From: Rhyzopertha dominica
Lineage: Eukaryota; Arthropoda; Insecta; Coleoptera; Bostrichidae
DNA: 64,000 bases
Assembly: GCA_025024175.1 (NCBI GenBank)
Contig: QCXZ01000064.1
Location: 45,281,325-45,345,324, forward strand
Reading direction: 5' to 3'
The notes under the pieces are model-generated. The model did not search any database, was not told where the DNA came from, and saw only the letters and a list, made by a program, of their open reading frames with translations. Shown here piece after piece: positions 11,145 to 23,730 of the stretch. The number at the start of each line of letters is the position of its first letter. Position 1 is the stretch's first letter. Made by a program: the position numbers and the translations under genes.

Positions 11145-11633
11145 CTACCTCCTATATCTATACCTCTTAAAATGAAACCACAATTGAAAAATATTATTAT
11201 GAAACTGGCAACGAAACCCTCTCTTATATGAGTATTCCCATTCTCGATTAACGATTTTAAAGGCAATATCCTCATATGGCGGTCCCGCGTGGAACCTCAG
11301 AATGGCAAATTCTTTATTTTCCGGACAGGGCGTCAGGAAATATTCTGGCGTACTGTTCTTATCTATCAAATCGGGATAGAAAATGTTGAACTTGTAGCCC
11401 TGAACTATCTTGGGCGGCGGGTTGTCCATGTCGTAGTGTGTTTGGTTGTACTTGTTCCACTCGAATCCTGTATGTACACGGTTAAAGTAGCGTGGCTTAC
11501 GGGGTCTATACTTGTCTGACCAGAGGTAAACTTGGTTTGTCAGTGCTGCCTCCACCGAGAACTGGGCCTCGTCGTCACCCATGCCCTTACGTGCTTCTCG
11601 TTGCAATAAGAGTTCTTCTTTCGTTATGACATT
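11145..11633 (-). CDS. cactin: Cactin last exon, C-terminal cactin domain
   Basis: This exon encodes the most conserved block of the family (CactinC_cactus): LWSDKYRPRKPRYFNRVHTG, EWNKYNQTHYDMDNPPPKIV, QGYKFNIFYPDLIDKNSTP and FAILRFHAGPPYEDIAFKIV. It ends WFHFKRYRYRR then stop, matching the usual cactin C-terminus. The domain binds Cactus in flies. It is intact, with no ambiguous base. Confidence 0.95.
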   Translation of the reverse strand, partial: NVITKEELLLQREARKGMGDDEAQFSVEAALTNQVYLWSDKYRPRKPRYFNRVHTGFEWNKYNQTHYDMDNPPPKIVQGYKFNIFYPDLIDKNSTPEYFLTPCPENKEFAILRFHAGPPYEDIAFKIVNREWEYSYKRGFRCQFHNNIFQLWFHFKRYRYRR

Positions 11634-14600
11634 CTATAAAAAAAATTTAAATGTTACGACTCCTATATAAATGATATGGAAAGTATGGTACAAAAACATT
11701 ATATGGGGATCAGCCAATAATAGCTATGATGGCTATTACATTTTTATAACAATAACAACTCTGTAATGACTTTTAATCAGTTGCTTGAATAAAACCGTTG
11801 TCTTCAACAGCATTCGTGGCATTTTTTTTTATTCATGTGATACCAAGGAATGTACTGCCGTTCCTTACAACAACTGATGTGGTGAAACACCTTTCTCGTT
11901 CCTACTGACAAAATTAGCTGTTAGTGTTATTCTCTAAGCTTTATGTTAATTTATTGTTGTATTTGAAAACTGACACTTTTAGTGTTAACCACCAATGTAG
12001 AAATACAATACACCTAAATGTAAAAAGAAAGCATGTATTAAAACAGCAAACTGACAACTATTGAGCAGCTGATGACGGTATTACTTCACATGCAACCATT
12101 GTTGTCTTGTATAGAAACAATAACAGGTCTCTTAGCAGTTGCAGTTTTCAAATATCGTGTATATATTTTCAAATTTTTTTAAATAGTTTAAATGAAAATT
12201 TGATAAAAGCCTCTTTAAGAGAAGGGAATATGAAAGCTTGATTTTACATATAATGATAAAATTTATCAAGCACCTAAAGATATGAAATAGCAAAATGGGG
12301 AAGTACAGTATCTTGTTTTAAAAAGAAAAGAAGTCTTCATATAAGCTGAAAAATAAGCTTGATTTAAAAAAAATTGCAAAAACTGTGATATGCGCAAATG
12401 AATATATTTCTTCCAATACTCCATGATCATTAAAAGTTAAAAAAATGTCTACACAAAAGTCGTTTGGTTTTTTGTATACTAAAGCCAATAATTATTCTTA
12501 AAGATGATGGAAAAAATTCTATGTTTCAAGATTCTTCAAAATAACCTTCGTTGCTTCAAAGACATGCCTAAGTCCATTCTTCAATATTTCACACGATGTT
12601 GCAAAGGAAACATAAATATGCATTTTTTAATTATAATTATGTAATTTTTTATATTACACTATAATTTCTCTCCACCAAAACCTATACTAAAACTAAATTT
12701 TTTCTCTGTTAGACCTGTGCTCCTTGTAATTTGTCACTGATATTCTGAGTCTAGTGCATTCTGCTTACACTTCCAAAAAATACCAGCTGTATCAAATAGG
12801 AGACATTTTTAAACAGTTGAAATGTTAACATATGCAGAACAGCATATCAAGATAAAATAAAAATCTCAAAAACAAAAAAAAATCAGCAAGATCTACTGCT
12901 AATTTCTTGAAGATGATGAAGTGAGTATGTTTTTAAATACCCTAAAATTGGCCAACACAAACTATTTACAATGCTATATCAAATGAAAAAAAAATTATAC
13001 CATTCTATTTGAAAAAACTGCTGCAAATTGAATCAATACTTCCACATCCAATTGTCAAAATAACATTTACGTTTTTATTTCTTATACTATACGATTAGTA
13101 ATCAGGTTTTGAGCATTTTTTCTCTCTAAACATTTTTTCTAAGACAAACAGTCCTCGTGATATTAGCAGAAATATATAAATTTTAAAATCGTTTTGTTCT
13201 AAATAACTCGAAAATTATTAACTTAACAAAAAAATTACAAGAATGCTTTCTGTTCAGAAATTTGATTTTCTATATAATACCAAAATTTTTAAAAAATCGT
13301 ACGAGCAGAGTCCAGAATAGGTTTTTTGGAAATATTTCGAAAATGTCAAAATTGTGAATAAATTTTCTAAGACACTTTTTGTGANAAATTTTATTTTCTA
13401 TCTGGTATTTCCGTTTTTTGAATATATTGAATACATTCGGAGATATTTAAGAAAAACCGCTTTCTTTAAGTGACGCTTTTTTGCTAATATCTTCTAAACA
13501 GTTTGCTGCACCGAAAATTTATAAGAACGAATAATACTCATAAATACATAAATATTTGCAAAAGGGTAGTTAGCTCCCAATTTCGCCCCCTTCCTGATAT
13601 CCTACTTACCCCACAAACAATAGGTCACTTTGGATAGTTGAGATTTATACATTTGCCAAATTTCAAGTTCATATATTAAGTCTTTCAAAAGTTATCGTGT
13701 CCACAAACAATACCACAGACACACAAACAAGAAATTTGTTTTTGCTCAAATTTTGTTTTTTTGCGTTTTCGACCATTTTAAAGCGAATGAGCAAATAAAA
13801 ATTTTTGAAAATTTTTTTCGCGATACAATACTTCCCATCTGTTGGATGTGGAAGTAAAATTAAAAGCTATTTACTTTTGAAGGTTTCAAAATTAATATTC
13901 TCCAAAATGCATTCCTTAACTCTCAAAAATATAATAAAAGTGTTATATAAAAACAAAACAAAGTTGGAAGTTCGTGTACATTTATATTATAACTAAAGTG
14001 TGCAATCTTTGAAAATAATATGAAGTTATAATATACAAAAATCTGAAAGAAAAAAGTGTTTTATACACAGTTACGAAGTTATGGAAAAAATATGTTGAAA
14101 TGTAAAACAAATAAATTTGTTTGTCATTTAATTAAATAGCTTAAATGATCAGGTTTTGATTTTGTTTCAAGATGTTCATCCAAAGTCGTAGAGACTGTGC
14201 GACTTCTATCCTACCTCCTACCAACCATGGAAAACAAGATCCAAGTTATTTTACATTTAATAATTTAATTTATAAACAAAATAAGCGAATGCTAATGACT
14301 TAACCTCTATCAACAATTTTGCTCATATAATATTTCTTTTCCATTGTTTCCTTGACTGTAATGGCAAACACTTCTAGCTTATGCTATCCTAATTTTTATG
14401 TTGTGAAATAGGTCCATCATAGTCCAGTGTCAGAGTGAATATGGATTTGGGTTTTCCTCCTTAAAAGACTATAGTGGATCATTCTCAGGCCTTAATTTTC
14501 TCTTAAATAATATTGACAAGCATTTCATTCCCAACTGCATGACAGTTTAAATTTAAGTACAAAATAAAAACAAAAACCTTATAATGCAGAAGAAAAAGTA

Positions 14601-17600
14601 CAAATAAATACCAGTATCATATTTCTGCTGCTGACTCAAAACAATCAATATAGTTCTAATAAGAACTGCGAAGCATAGCACAATCTTAACCCATTTATTC
14701 TATAGTTACTTTATTAAAATATTTAAACCTATTTCACCTATGACTGTTTTTGGAATACAAATCAAAACTTACCTCAACCTTCTTTCCCATTCCGGTGACT
14801 TGCATTCTGGCAAATTCTAATCGCTTATTATCATCTTCTTCAGTGACCACTATAGTTCCCGGTTCTAATTCATTGGGATTTAGCAGTTTAGGACTATAGT
14901 TTCCAGCCTCATATGCAGTGAAATACTCGTTCAGCATGTCATTGGCTACTTCTTCTCCATCCAAAGAGCTGAAACATATGCACATACAACTTTAAAATCT
15001 ACTATACTAGGATCACCCAACAGATGTGATCACGTGTAGTCCACACATGTATCACATGATCGGAACCCCTTCCCTTCCGAAAAGCGTAACTTAAACCGCA
15101 CAACAAATTTTAACATTTATTTTTTCTGAGGCAACACAACCTCACTTTTTCAGGAATAAGCGAACGTTCAGGTTTGGAATTTGCAACAGAAAAGTTTACT
15201 CTATGTCATATGACACTATCTTACAATTAAATTGCCCAAGAACATAGTTTTGCAATTTTAGTTTAATTTCGGTCGATCGATAAGGTTGGCTAGTGTGAAC
15301 CGGGTCGAAGCAGATCTCCCTCGGTTGCGGAGAACCAATAGGAAAGCTGCGTCTGAAAATCACGTGAAGATCACGCGTGTTTATTACTCCGTCTATTGGG
15401 TGATCCAACTATAGTCTTAAACTTAAACTATGTAACACATTCATTTTGTAATGTGGTATATCGCTCTATTGAATAAATTTCAAAACTCTTCATCATCTAA
15501 AATTATTTACTGTAATTCAACCCCTGCCACTCAACCACTTTATTTCCAAGAGGATATTTATGCCAGGTCTCGAAGCAGTGTAATGAGTTGCCTACAATTA
15601 TTAGGGAATTTCAATAATAAATTTTAAGAAAAAACTCAAAAGATATTTGCTTAGTTTAGACTGAAGTGAAATAATGGTTAATTTTTTCTCTGGCATGGCA
15701 TGGCCAGCATCTTTGGTATTTTATTTAGTACTATATTGTTATTTTGATTTAAACATATTCTGGTCTCTAGTGAAAATATGCTGTGCAATACTATGTTTAC
15801 ATTTGTTATTATCTTCTTCTTTATTATTCCTGTTTGTTCTAGTGGTTAAGTTAAAAAGCAGCTTAAGCTGACACTTCGCCACAACTGCAAAATCTCTTTT
15901 GTTTCTGGTAATGGGCATGTTAAATATTTTTTTATTGAAAAAAATTAAATTATGTGTTCAACTGGACCAGAAATGACTATTTTAATTTTTAGAATAAGTC
16001 AGTTTATACAGAAAAAACAATATTATATTTTTAAAGGTGGGAAAATATTAAGTCATTTCATACAAAACCTGACGGCGCCTGTGCGAAATTCCAAAATCAA
16101 CACTGTCCTTTCTCCTGATTTCTTGGCAAACACGTATGCCATAATACGTTATAATGGCATTACATGACTCCAACTCGAATTACTTTGCCCAAGATGAACG
16201 AAATATACATATAATTGCGCTCCTAATATGTGTTTTTGTCTATTATAATTGTCGTAAACTGTATTTTTGTGTTAACTTTTTGGTTAAATATGGGTTGTAC
16301 AAAGTGGTGTAGACTGGCAATAGCGCTTTGCAATCGAATCAAACTGCAACATGTGCGTGAATTTGAGACGCTGTCACGCATTGTTTGTTTTGGTTTGATT
16401 TGGTAGCTTTAATAGCTAACCACCATTGCCAACACGATTGTAAATCCTGCGGGAATCTGACAAACAATTTATCAGGGCAGTTTACGCTATTGTTGCCGCA
16501 ATTTGGCACAAAACACACTTTTTTTCAAGGCATCGCAGATTCACTTTGTTCATAATCACACAGCCACACATCATTGCTAAATCGTAAACAAAACAGCCGG
16601 CAACCTGCAGGCAACAACACCTCATGCTTATGATGATGCCTAAAAGGCGGCGCGTGCATATTATTACGATGCTCGGAATTACGTCATGGGCAATATTAAT
16701 TTTGAACAGTCAAATTTCATTAGCAAAATTCGTAAAAATGTGAAGGAAGGCCACTAAATAACATGGCCCACATACATTTTTGACCACTGTAGATTAGCTT
16801 TACATAAAGGTTTAATTTATTCCCGGAATGTGAAACAGGCCCATTCTTAGTGTGGAAACGATGTTATTAATGCACCTTCTTTTTTATCTGAAAATTCAGC
16901 TTAAATCTGCTTACCTCTCGTTGAAGTTCAAATTCTCTTCTTGGGCATCAGAAGTACTAGGTTTTGCATCTTCAGCTGTATTCTTATCTTCTTTTTGGCT
17001 CGTGCTAGGCTCGGCAACGGCAGGAACTGTGACAGCTTGTTCAGCTTTAAGAACCTCCAGCTTCCTCCTGAGGTTTTCTTGGTGTCTGTCTCTCAGTCGT
17101 GCTCTTGCCATATGGGCTAAACATGTTATATACATTAGCATTAGGTAACATAACAAAGGCAATGAATTTGATTCAGGATTACTCAGACAATTTGATTTTC
17201 ATTCCTTAGTAACAATGTATATTTTTGATCAATTCTTTCACTTTTGATCTAAATGAAATGTTTCGACTGTCATTACCAGTTAAATCTATAAACTAAAAAC
17301 AGGAAAAAATTTAGCAAATGTATTGAGTATATTTCTGTTTAGGGTATATGATCTCAAGTGATGCTGAACTAGATACTGAAGTGAGATAAATACTGATTAA
17401 TTGCTGATGAGATGGCATGTTAATTAGTGAGTACAGTGATCTTAATTTAAATGAAAACATCTTAGCAAAATATAACAGGTTGCAAAAATTAGGCTAATGT
17501 AATGCTGTTGTTTTGCTGAAAATTTTCTAACCACTTCAATGTCAAATTAAAAAAAAACATCATTCTGCAGTTGACGAGAATACCAAGAAGATTGAAAATT

Positions 17601-20600
17601 TCGCACTAAAAAAAAGCGGACAAAGAACGAGTAGAACGAACATTTAATAATTATTTATATGTTAATGGCATAATAAGATTTTTAGTGTGTTGGCATTGAG
17701 TGTTCTTTAACACACTGCATGTCGGCTTTCATTTAGTGGGAGTGAGTACAATAAAGTAAGCCTCTTTCACACCTTCCTTGTCATGCTGGAGGTTTAACAC
17801 TTTGTGGATGCATGAGTGCTAACAATCAAGCGTTTGTTATTGAACCTCCCTTATTTTTCCACTGTGGTTTATATTTAAATGAAGTTAAGAGTGAATTTAT
17901 CATATCCCTTAAAACATATTATACAAACTGTATTGAACCTTACCTTTTAACTGAGACAACAGAGACTCCCAGTAACCAATGTCTATTCCATCTGCCTTCC
18001 CGTTGATTTTATTTTCTATCTGAGTTTGTAAAGCTGCGAGCTGCGCTGATGTTTTTCCTTTGAACACGGCTGTAACATCTTTAGCAACTGCCTGATTTAT
18101 GCCCTCNCTCCGATTCAATGCAACATCATAACTGTTTTGTTTCNCTAATTTTCTTNGCTTGTGCAGCTCATCTTCGACTATAACAGTAATATCATTCCAG
18201 TAATCCAAGTTCTTGCCACGCTCCAGTTCCTGGTAAACTTTGATGTCTTCAACTAAGTCCTCCAAATCCTTCGTCTGGAGACCATTGAGGTATGTATATG
18301 GTTCATGCATTTCGACCGCGTCTACCTCTTCTTCAGCACTTATGTACTTGGCGAGGAGATCGATTGGTTTAGCTGGAAAAATTAATTTATATGTAAGATA
18401 AAGTCTGATGGATGTGGTTTAATACTCTCATGCAAAAGAACAAGGTTGCAAAACTAGAAAAGAATTTCTTCAATATGAAAGGACCTTTAATTCCACGGCT
18501 TAAACAAACATAGGTCAGAAATACTTTACATTGTGCTGGTGCATAAATATTCTTAAAGACAATGTTAGTAAATTGAAAAAAAAATTCAGTTATTTCTCCA
18601 GATTGTTTCAGTTAAAACAAGTCAATAATATACCACTAAGAATTCATATGGTTTAGTGGGGGTCGCAAAATAACGGAGTTATGTCTTATGATATACACTT
18701 TTATTTAATCATATTCACCACTCTTTTCTGTACTAGAAAATTGTTTTTTGTCGTGTTACCACCTAACTAATCCATGTTTTTAGTATGTGAAAAAGACGTA
18801 GTGCGATTTTGTAGCTGTTTCGTATAGGAAAGCATCAATGTGAAATTGTTCGTTTGCTAAACATGCTGCAGCAGACTGATCCAAGGCCATCAATCATTTC
18901 AAGGAGCTTGGCCACAAAGGCAACTGCACAGGAAGAAGAAGAACGCACACCACCAACACACTTAGGAACCTTGAGGAAAGTTGCCCATGAGACTGGTATC
19001 AGTGACCGAACGGTGTGACGAATAGCCAAAGAGGAACTCGGACTGAAGCCGCACAAAATCTAGAAAGTTCAGCCATTCACAGCCAAGAACAAATGCGTAT
19101 CCTTCCAAAGATGACACCTCTTCAAGCATCGGGCCGTAGGTCATCAATGGAAGTGCATTATCTTCACCGACAAGACTCTCTGGTTTCCATTAATCAAGGG
19201 ACGAAAATCTACAAAAAATGCTTCGGCGATACAGAATGGACATACCAACAAGACTCCGCTTTGGTACACAAAGCGAAAGCAGCACAAGAATGATGAAAGG
19301 CTTACTTTCCAGACTTGATGACATCTGCTAAATAGTAGCCTTACTCACAGGATCTCAATCTGATGGACTACAGTGTACGGTCAATTTCGAAAACCAGAGC
19401 CTGGGCTAGATGCAACAAAAGTTTGGAGTCCATGAAGCAAGCGCTGCAACGAGAATGGGACCAATGTCACCAGAGAATCTGTGGCCTATTGCTCACAATT
19501 TCAAGGTGAGTTTGCAGCAGTGTAACCACGCCGATGGAGCCCACTTCGAAAGCAGCCAAATAATATATTGCTATTTAAGGTTCATGTTATTGTTATTACC
19601 TATTCTTTTGCAAAAAAATTTTTACTTTAATAAAAACATTATACCAAATGGGCAAAAAAGGAAAAAATAAACTGATTATATTACATATAAAATCGGCACA
19701 AGGCATCCATTTATGCATTACTTTCTTTTAAAAATTTGGACTAATAACACCTCAGATATGTAATAAAAAATGTCAGGGAATTCACAGAAAACATATATGT
19801 CTGCAATTTAAATGAGTGAGTTTTCATTCGGAAACATAAAAAGTACCATTAAAAATAATGAGACCCCATATTTTTCAGTTTTTGCATATGAGTATAAAGG
19901 TAGGTAAAAATTATTAAAATGTAGGTATTTGTATGTGTGAAGCCAGATATGAATAAAGGAAAGAAATGAAGCATTTAGGGAAGTCTATATCTAATTTGGC
20001 GACAGAAAGGTCGAACGAGAATGTTTGATCCAAGCTTGTATAAAAAAATATTTGGCTTTTGTTTGGTGGCAAATCCACATGGACAAAAAGTGGAACATAT
20101 ACTTGAAAAAATTTAAAGTACACAAAAAATCTAAAGTGTATAAAAAATTAATCACTTCAGTTATGATGTGGCCTGTTATGAGCAGTGTTCTGAATGGAGG
20201 CAAAAAAATAATAAACAAATACTCTCAAATTACATCCATTGCATTACATCAGGTTAATCTGATACCCTCTGCTGAATCTGCAGTCAAGCCTGAAAATTTT
20301 TTTGCTCACCTATGCGGAACTTGTTCTTTTTTTTGAACATCCTCACAAAGAACAGAATTATGTCCCATGTAAAATTAATTTTCCCAATGATCTACTTACA
20401 AGAGTAATATGTCATTATCCGTTTCTGGAAAAGAGTAGACTGAAAACCAAACTGAGCTGAGCTCTGTTTTTCAATGCTGAAAAGATTTAAAACTTCTCCC
20501 AGAAATTCTATAAAAGGAAAGAAGATTGACAACCTTGGGAATGCTGTCAGCAGAGAACAAATTCCTCAATAATATTGACAATTTTAAATAAATGAGTGAC

Positions 20601-23392
20601 TGACAATTTTGCAAGCAGAAAAGAGCACCGAATTAACTGACTTACATGATGATCACGCCAACGATGTGGTAGCCATTTCTTGGCAATTAACTTCTTTTGA
20701 ATGGGAATGCGTTTCGCTTGAAAACGGTAGCTCAATTACTTATATTTATAAATCGGCTGTTTTATAACTTATCATTTTAGTTTCATAATCATCTCAAACT
20801 TATAGAATTTTTAGCACCACCACCACATACAGTCACAAGCCGCAACTGGCTCACATGATTTCACAGGATGATGAAGGCCTACATAATAAAACCACTTCTT
20901 ACACAATATTTATTATAAAAGTATCAATATAACTGTGCAATCTGTTCCTGACTTCCCCATGCACTGTTCCGTTACAGAAAACTGTTACTGCTACTTATGG
21001 AACAGACCCTATAAGCTAAAAAAGCACCTGTAGATCAGGAGGATGAACTCCCATGAGATGAAATGTTAGCCAATATACGATGGGAGTACCCAAAAGAAAC
21101 CAAACTGTTAATTTTTTCTTTTTAAACTTATTTGTTCAAATTTTAAGCACAACCCTTCAATCCCTTTCAAAGTACTCTCTGCTTACTCTAATACACTTGC
21201 TTAGTCTTTTATTCCAGTTTTCAAAACATGTTTAAATTCATCTTTTGTGATATGCTAGTGTCGTTTTTTCCTTCACCTCAGCAACATCCACAAAACGCTT
21301 TCCTGTCATACCTCTTTTCATTGGATGAAACAAAAAGTCCCATGGGACAAGGTCAATTGAATATGGAAGGTGAGGTGCAAGGGTCATACCATATTTGGTT
21401 GGCAACGTGAGCAGGGCACTGTCATGATCGAAAAAACAGCTCACAAATCTGGCAGCTTTCATCGTAAACTGTTGCGCAATCCTTTCAAAGCTTTGAAGTA
21501 AAAAGCATGGTTAATTGTCTGACCCTGCAGAATAAACTTTGGATGGATGACTCCTCTCATATTGAAAATACAAATCAGCACTGTTTTCATGTTCGATTTC
21601 ACCTGACAAGCTTTCTTGGGCGCGGCAAACTTAAAGCCTTCCACTGGCTTGATTGTTACTTTGATTCAGGATTGCAAGCATAGCTCCAGGTTTTGCCGGT
21701 GGTCCGTCATCGACCTGCCTGAATGATATCGTAAACTTTTTCAATATTTTCATGTGTATAGGCTCTGAAAGGACGACCAGAACAAGGTTTGTCATCAATT
21801 GACATTTTACCAGTTTTGAAACGAGAAAACCACTCAAACACATGAGTGTTTTTTAGAATCGTCCTTGTGTACAAGTTTCTGTTCCACTTTTTCTGCCTGA
21901 ATAGCAAAACACCGTTACACACTGTTCAAAAAAATCAGCCGTAGCAACGACGATCACACAAAACAGTTGTAACTATAAACTGCCATAACTGGTCGTAACC
22001 TTTTTTAAGCCATGGTACTTGGATTACTGACTCAAGAATATTAGAATCGCGCGGTAAAAAAACAACCCCCAAATCTGCTTGAAAACACGCATACGCGTAG
22101 GACGATAAGGAGTATGCGACACCTCATCACAGTATACGAAGAACACCGAGTGTCGCCAAAAACACGGCCACACGGCCTAAATGCCTCAAAAATCGCTCAG
22201 AAAAAAAACAACTTCTAAATCTGCTTGAAAACGCACTCGCGTAGGACAACCGGACGTTAAGGAGCATGCGGCACTGTGCGGCATAAGAGAGAACACTCCG
22301 CGTCGTAAAGTAGTTCCAAATTGAAATATTTATTTCTTGAAAACTAGGCGCGACCGCAAGAAACGGATTTCATATTCATGTTCAGGAGGCCACTTTCTAG
22401 AGGTACGCACAATTTGAGCTCGATAGGTGATGGGACGCTATAGTAAATAATTACCGCTATATGCACTCATAATGGTAAAACGTGGTACTACAATAGTTCT
22501 GTCCCTCAACAAATAAGTTCAGTTTCTTTAGAGTACCCCCTCGTAGTTTAATTGTCATGTAAGCTATATTACCTCTTCCATCCTGTATTCTAATGTGCGA
22601 TCTCAACCTCGCTTGTTCCAGATGAAACTGGTCCTCCTGCCGTTCCCATTCTTCAAACTGTGCAGCTTCTTTGCTCCTCTGTTGCAGTTGGAGTTCTTCG
22701 TCTCTTTGCTGCCGTTCCAATTCCCTTTCAAGTCGTCTTTTTTTTACTTTTTCAAGTTCACGTTTGTTTTCTTCCTGTTTGTGCCGATTCCGAAGTTCCA
22801 ATTCTTCACGACTGACATCCGTGAGACCCTCTTTTGCTAATTTTTTGGTCCAAACAAATGTTGAAAGGAGATTACCATCTCCGAAAGGGTTATCTGTGTT
22901 TGTGTAATGCAAGTACTCATTGTCCCAACCCATCCGTTCCTTGCGCTCGCGTTCTTTGGCCTCCTTTTTCATTAACCGACGTAGTCTGAATAGAAAAGTA
23001 TGTCAGTTTAATTGCATTTAGATTAAACAAGCTTACCTTTTCTCCTCCGGTGTTTCGTTGGCTTTCACAAGTTCCTTTTTCCGTTTACGTTCTTCCAAGG
23101 CCTTTAACCTCTGAGCTTTTAACTTTTCCAACAACTTAACTTCACTGGAACTACCAGAAGAGCTATCTGAATCAGAACTAGTAGAATCTGATTCGTATTT
23201 AGTTTTCTTTTCTTTCTTGTGCTTGTGTTTCGACGAACTAGATTTTGATCTCTTTCCAGAACGACTTCTGCTGCGTTCTCGCGTACTAGAATTGTGACGA
23301 TATTTTACACGCGATTCATGACTGCTGAAAAGCGAAAGCGATGAAAGTTGTCATAAAATTGAATTGGCATTATTTACTTACTTTTTTGGCAT
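11145..23392 (-). CDS. cactin: Cactin, complete seven-exon gene
   Basis: Cactin is a conserved nuclear protein first known as an interactor of the fly IkappaB Cactus; it works in pre-mRNA splicing and modulates NF-kappaB signalling. Exons, in gene order: 23382-23392, 23037-23324, 22573-22985, 17944-18372, 16915-17116, 14773-14968 and 11145-11633. They sum to 2,028 bases, exactly 676 codons with the stop (675 aa; fly cactin is about 720). The N-terminus is an RS-rich and Ser/Asp-rich low-complexity region. It is followed by KERMGWDNEYLHYTNTDNPF, a long charged coiled coil ending QARLRSHIRIQDGR, the middle cactin domain with EMHEPYTYLNGLQTKDLEDL, and the C-terminal domain. Exon 4 has three N bases. 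Exon 2 has a NAGNAG acceptor (23322-23327) that can add or drop one residue. Exon 1 holds only 11 coding bases. Intron 3 (4.2 kb) contains two mariner relics. Confidence 0.93.
11634..14772 (-). other. Cactin intron 6
   Basis: A 3.1-kb intron of AT-rich sequence between the last two cactin exons. Open frames in it (for example + 13805-13996) show no domain. No transposon signature is obvious. Confidence 0.6.
15001..15415. mobile_element. MITE in cactin intron 5
   Basis: The ends are inverted repeats: ACTATACTAGGATCACCCAA at 15001 against TTGGGTGATCCAACTATAGT ending at 15415. The match runs about 24 bases with mismatches, and looser pairing (GATCACGTG with CACGTGAAGATC) continues inward. No coding content. 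The target duplication is unclear, perhaps TA. Confidence 0.6.
15416..16914. other. Remainder of cactin intron 5
   Basis: Non-coding. Bases 16300-16560 are relatively GC-rich, with partly inverted motifs (TGGCAATAGCG and ACCATTGCCAACACG), perhaps another decayed short element. The open frames at 15674-15871 and 15952-16167 have no recognisable content. Confidence 0.35.
17117..17943 (-). other. Cactin intron 4
   Basis: A 0.8-kb AT-rich intron with standard GTAAGG donor and TTTAG acceptor. Nothing else seen. Confidence 0.6.
18780..19680 (+). pseudogene. Dead Tc1/mariner transposase in cactin intron 3
   Basis: Broken frames on the plus strand can be followed as mariner transposase. First a helix-turn-helix part reads LGTLRKVAHETGISDRTV, then a stop, then RIAKEELGLKPHKI. 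The catalytic region follows at about 19160-19260 as a degraded FTD block (phase with IFTDKTLWFPL) and a TYQQDSAL-like block. The C-terminal part is near 19440-19640. Several stops and frameshifts show it is inactive. It lies opposite to the host gene. Terminal repeats were not identified. Confidence 0.65.
19681..21070. other. Cactin intron 3, no gene seen
   Basis: Sequence between the two mariner relics. Open frames at 20025-20336 (+) and 19914-20218 (-) contain no recognised domain. Nothing supported. Confidence 0.4.
21072..21990 (-). pseudogene. Dead mariner (DD34D type) transposase in cactin intron 3
   Basis: Minus-strand frames in order: 21922-21707 with VFEWFSRFKTGKMSIDDKPC and SGRPFRAYTHENIEKVYDII, the mariner helix-turn-helix linker; 21644-21459 with a middle part; and 21462-21238 with FFDHDSALLTLPTK and APHLPYSIDLVPWDFLFHPM. 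The last corresponds to 'HDNAPaH...LpHPPYSPDLaPcDfflFP' of mariner. Several frameshifts separate the pieces and the DNAPAH block is changed to DSALLT, so it is inactive. A likely right-hand end lies near 21072 (CGATGGGAGTACCCAAAAG). Confidence 0.8.
22060..22308. repeat. Two-unit tandem duplication, about 145-bp period
   Basis: Two neighbouring units share CAAATCTGCTTGAAAACACG / TAAATCTGCTTGAAAACGCA, then GCGTAGGAC, TAAGGAG(T/C)ATGCG and AGAACAC(C/T)C(C/G)G(A/C)GTGTCG. The units are at about 22060-22150 and 22207-22308. They lie in cactin intron 3, just upstream of exon 4 in gene order. GC content is locally higher than around it. Confidence 0.6.
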
Positions 23393-23730
23393 ATTTTTAT
23401 TCTATTAGGATATTTGGCATAAAACAGAAGTTCGAGTAGTAATTAAGGTTATTTATTAACTGTCAAATGTCACTCAGCAAATAACAAATTATAGATGGGA
23501 AATATAATAACAAGAAAATACCCATGTTTTGATCATATTATTTAGGGATTTCGTGTGAGCTAGATTGTGTAGCATGGAAAACAAAAATTTGTTACTTGAC
23601 ATTTGCGCATGCCCAATTTTAACTTCGAAGAGCATCGAATAACGGTTGGCGTATTTTATTGTATAAAAGTTTACATTCAGTTTTACATAGTATATCTGTG
23701 TTTTTAAAGCGTTATTTTAACGAGTCATAA
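23393..23730. promoter_or_regulatory. Divergent promoter region of cactin and Cks
   Basis: Only 338 bases separate the cactin ATG (minus, 23392) from the Cks ATG (plus, 23731). Both genes are complete at their 5' ends, so this interval must hold both transcription starts and 5' leaders. No TATA box at a convincing position. Head-to-head housekeeping pairs often share such an interval; co-regulation is inference. Confidence 0.7.

Noticed and set aside
19914..20336. Overlapping frames on both strands in cactin intron 3
   Set aside because: No transposase or other motif; both strands open equally, as expected by chance.
22595..22907. Two plus-strand open frames of about 80 codons
   Set aside because: They lie exactly opposite the charged coiled-coil exon of cactin and reflect its codon bias; no independent signal.
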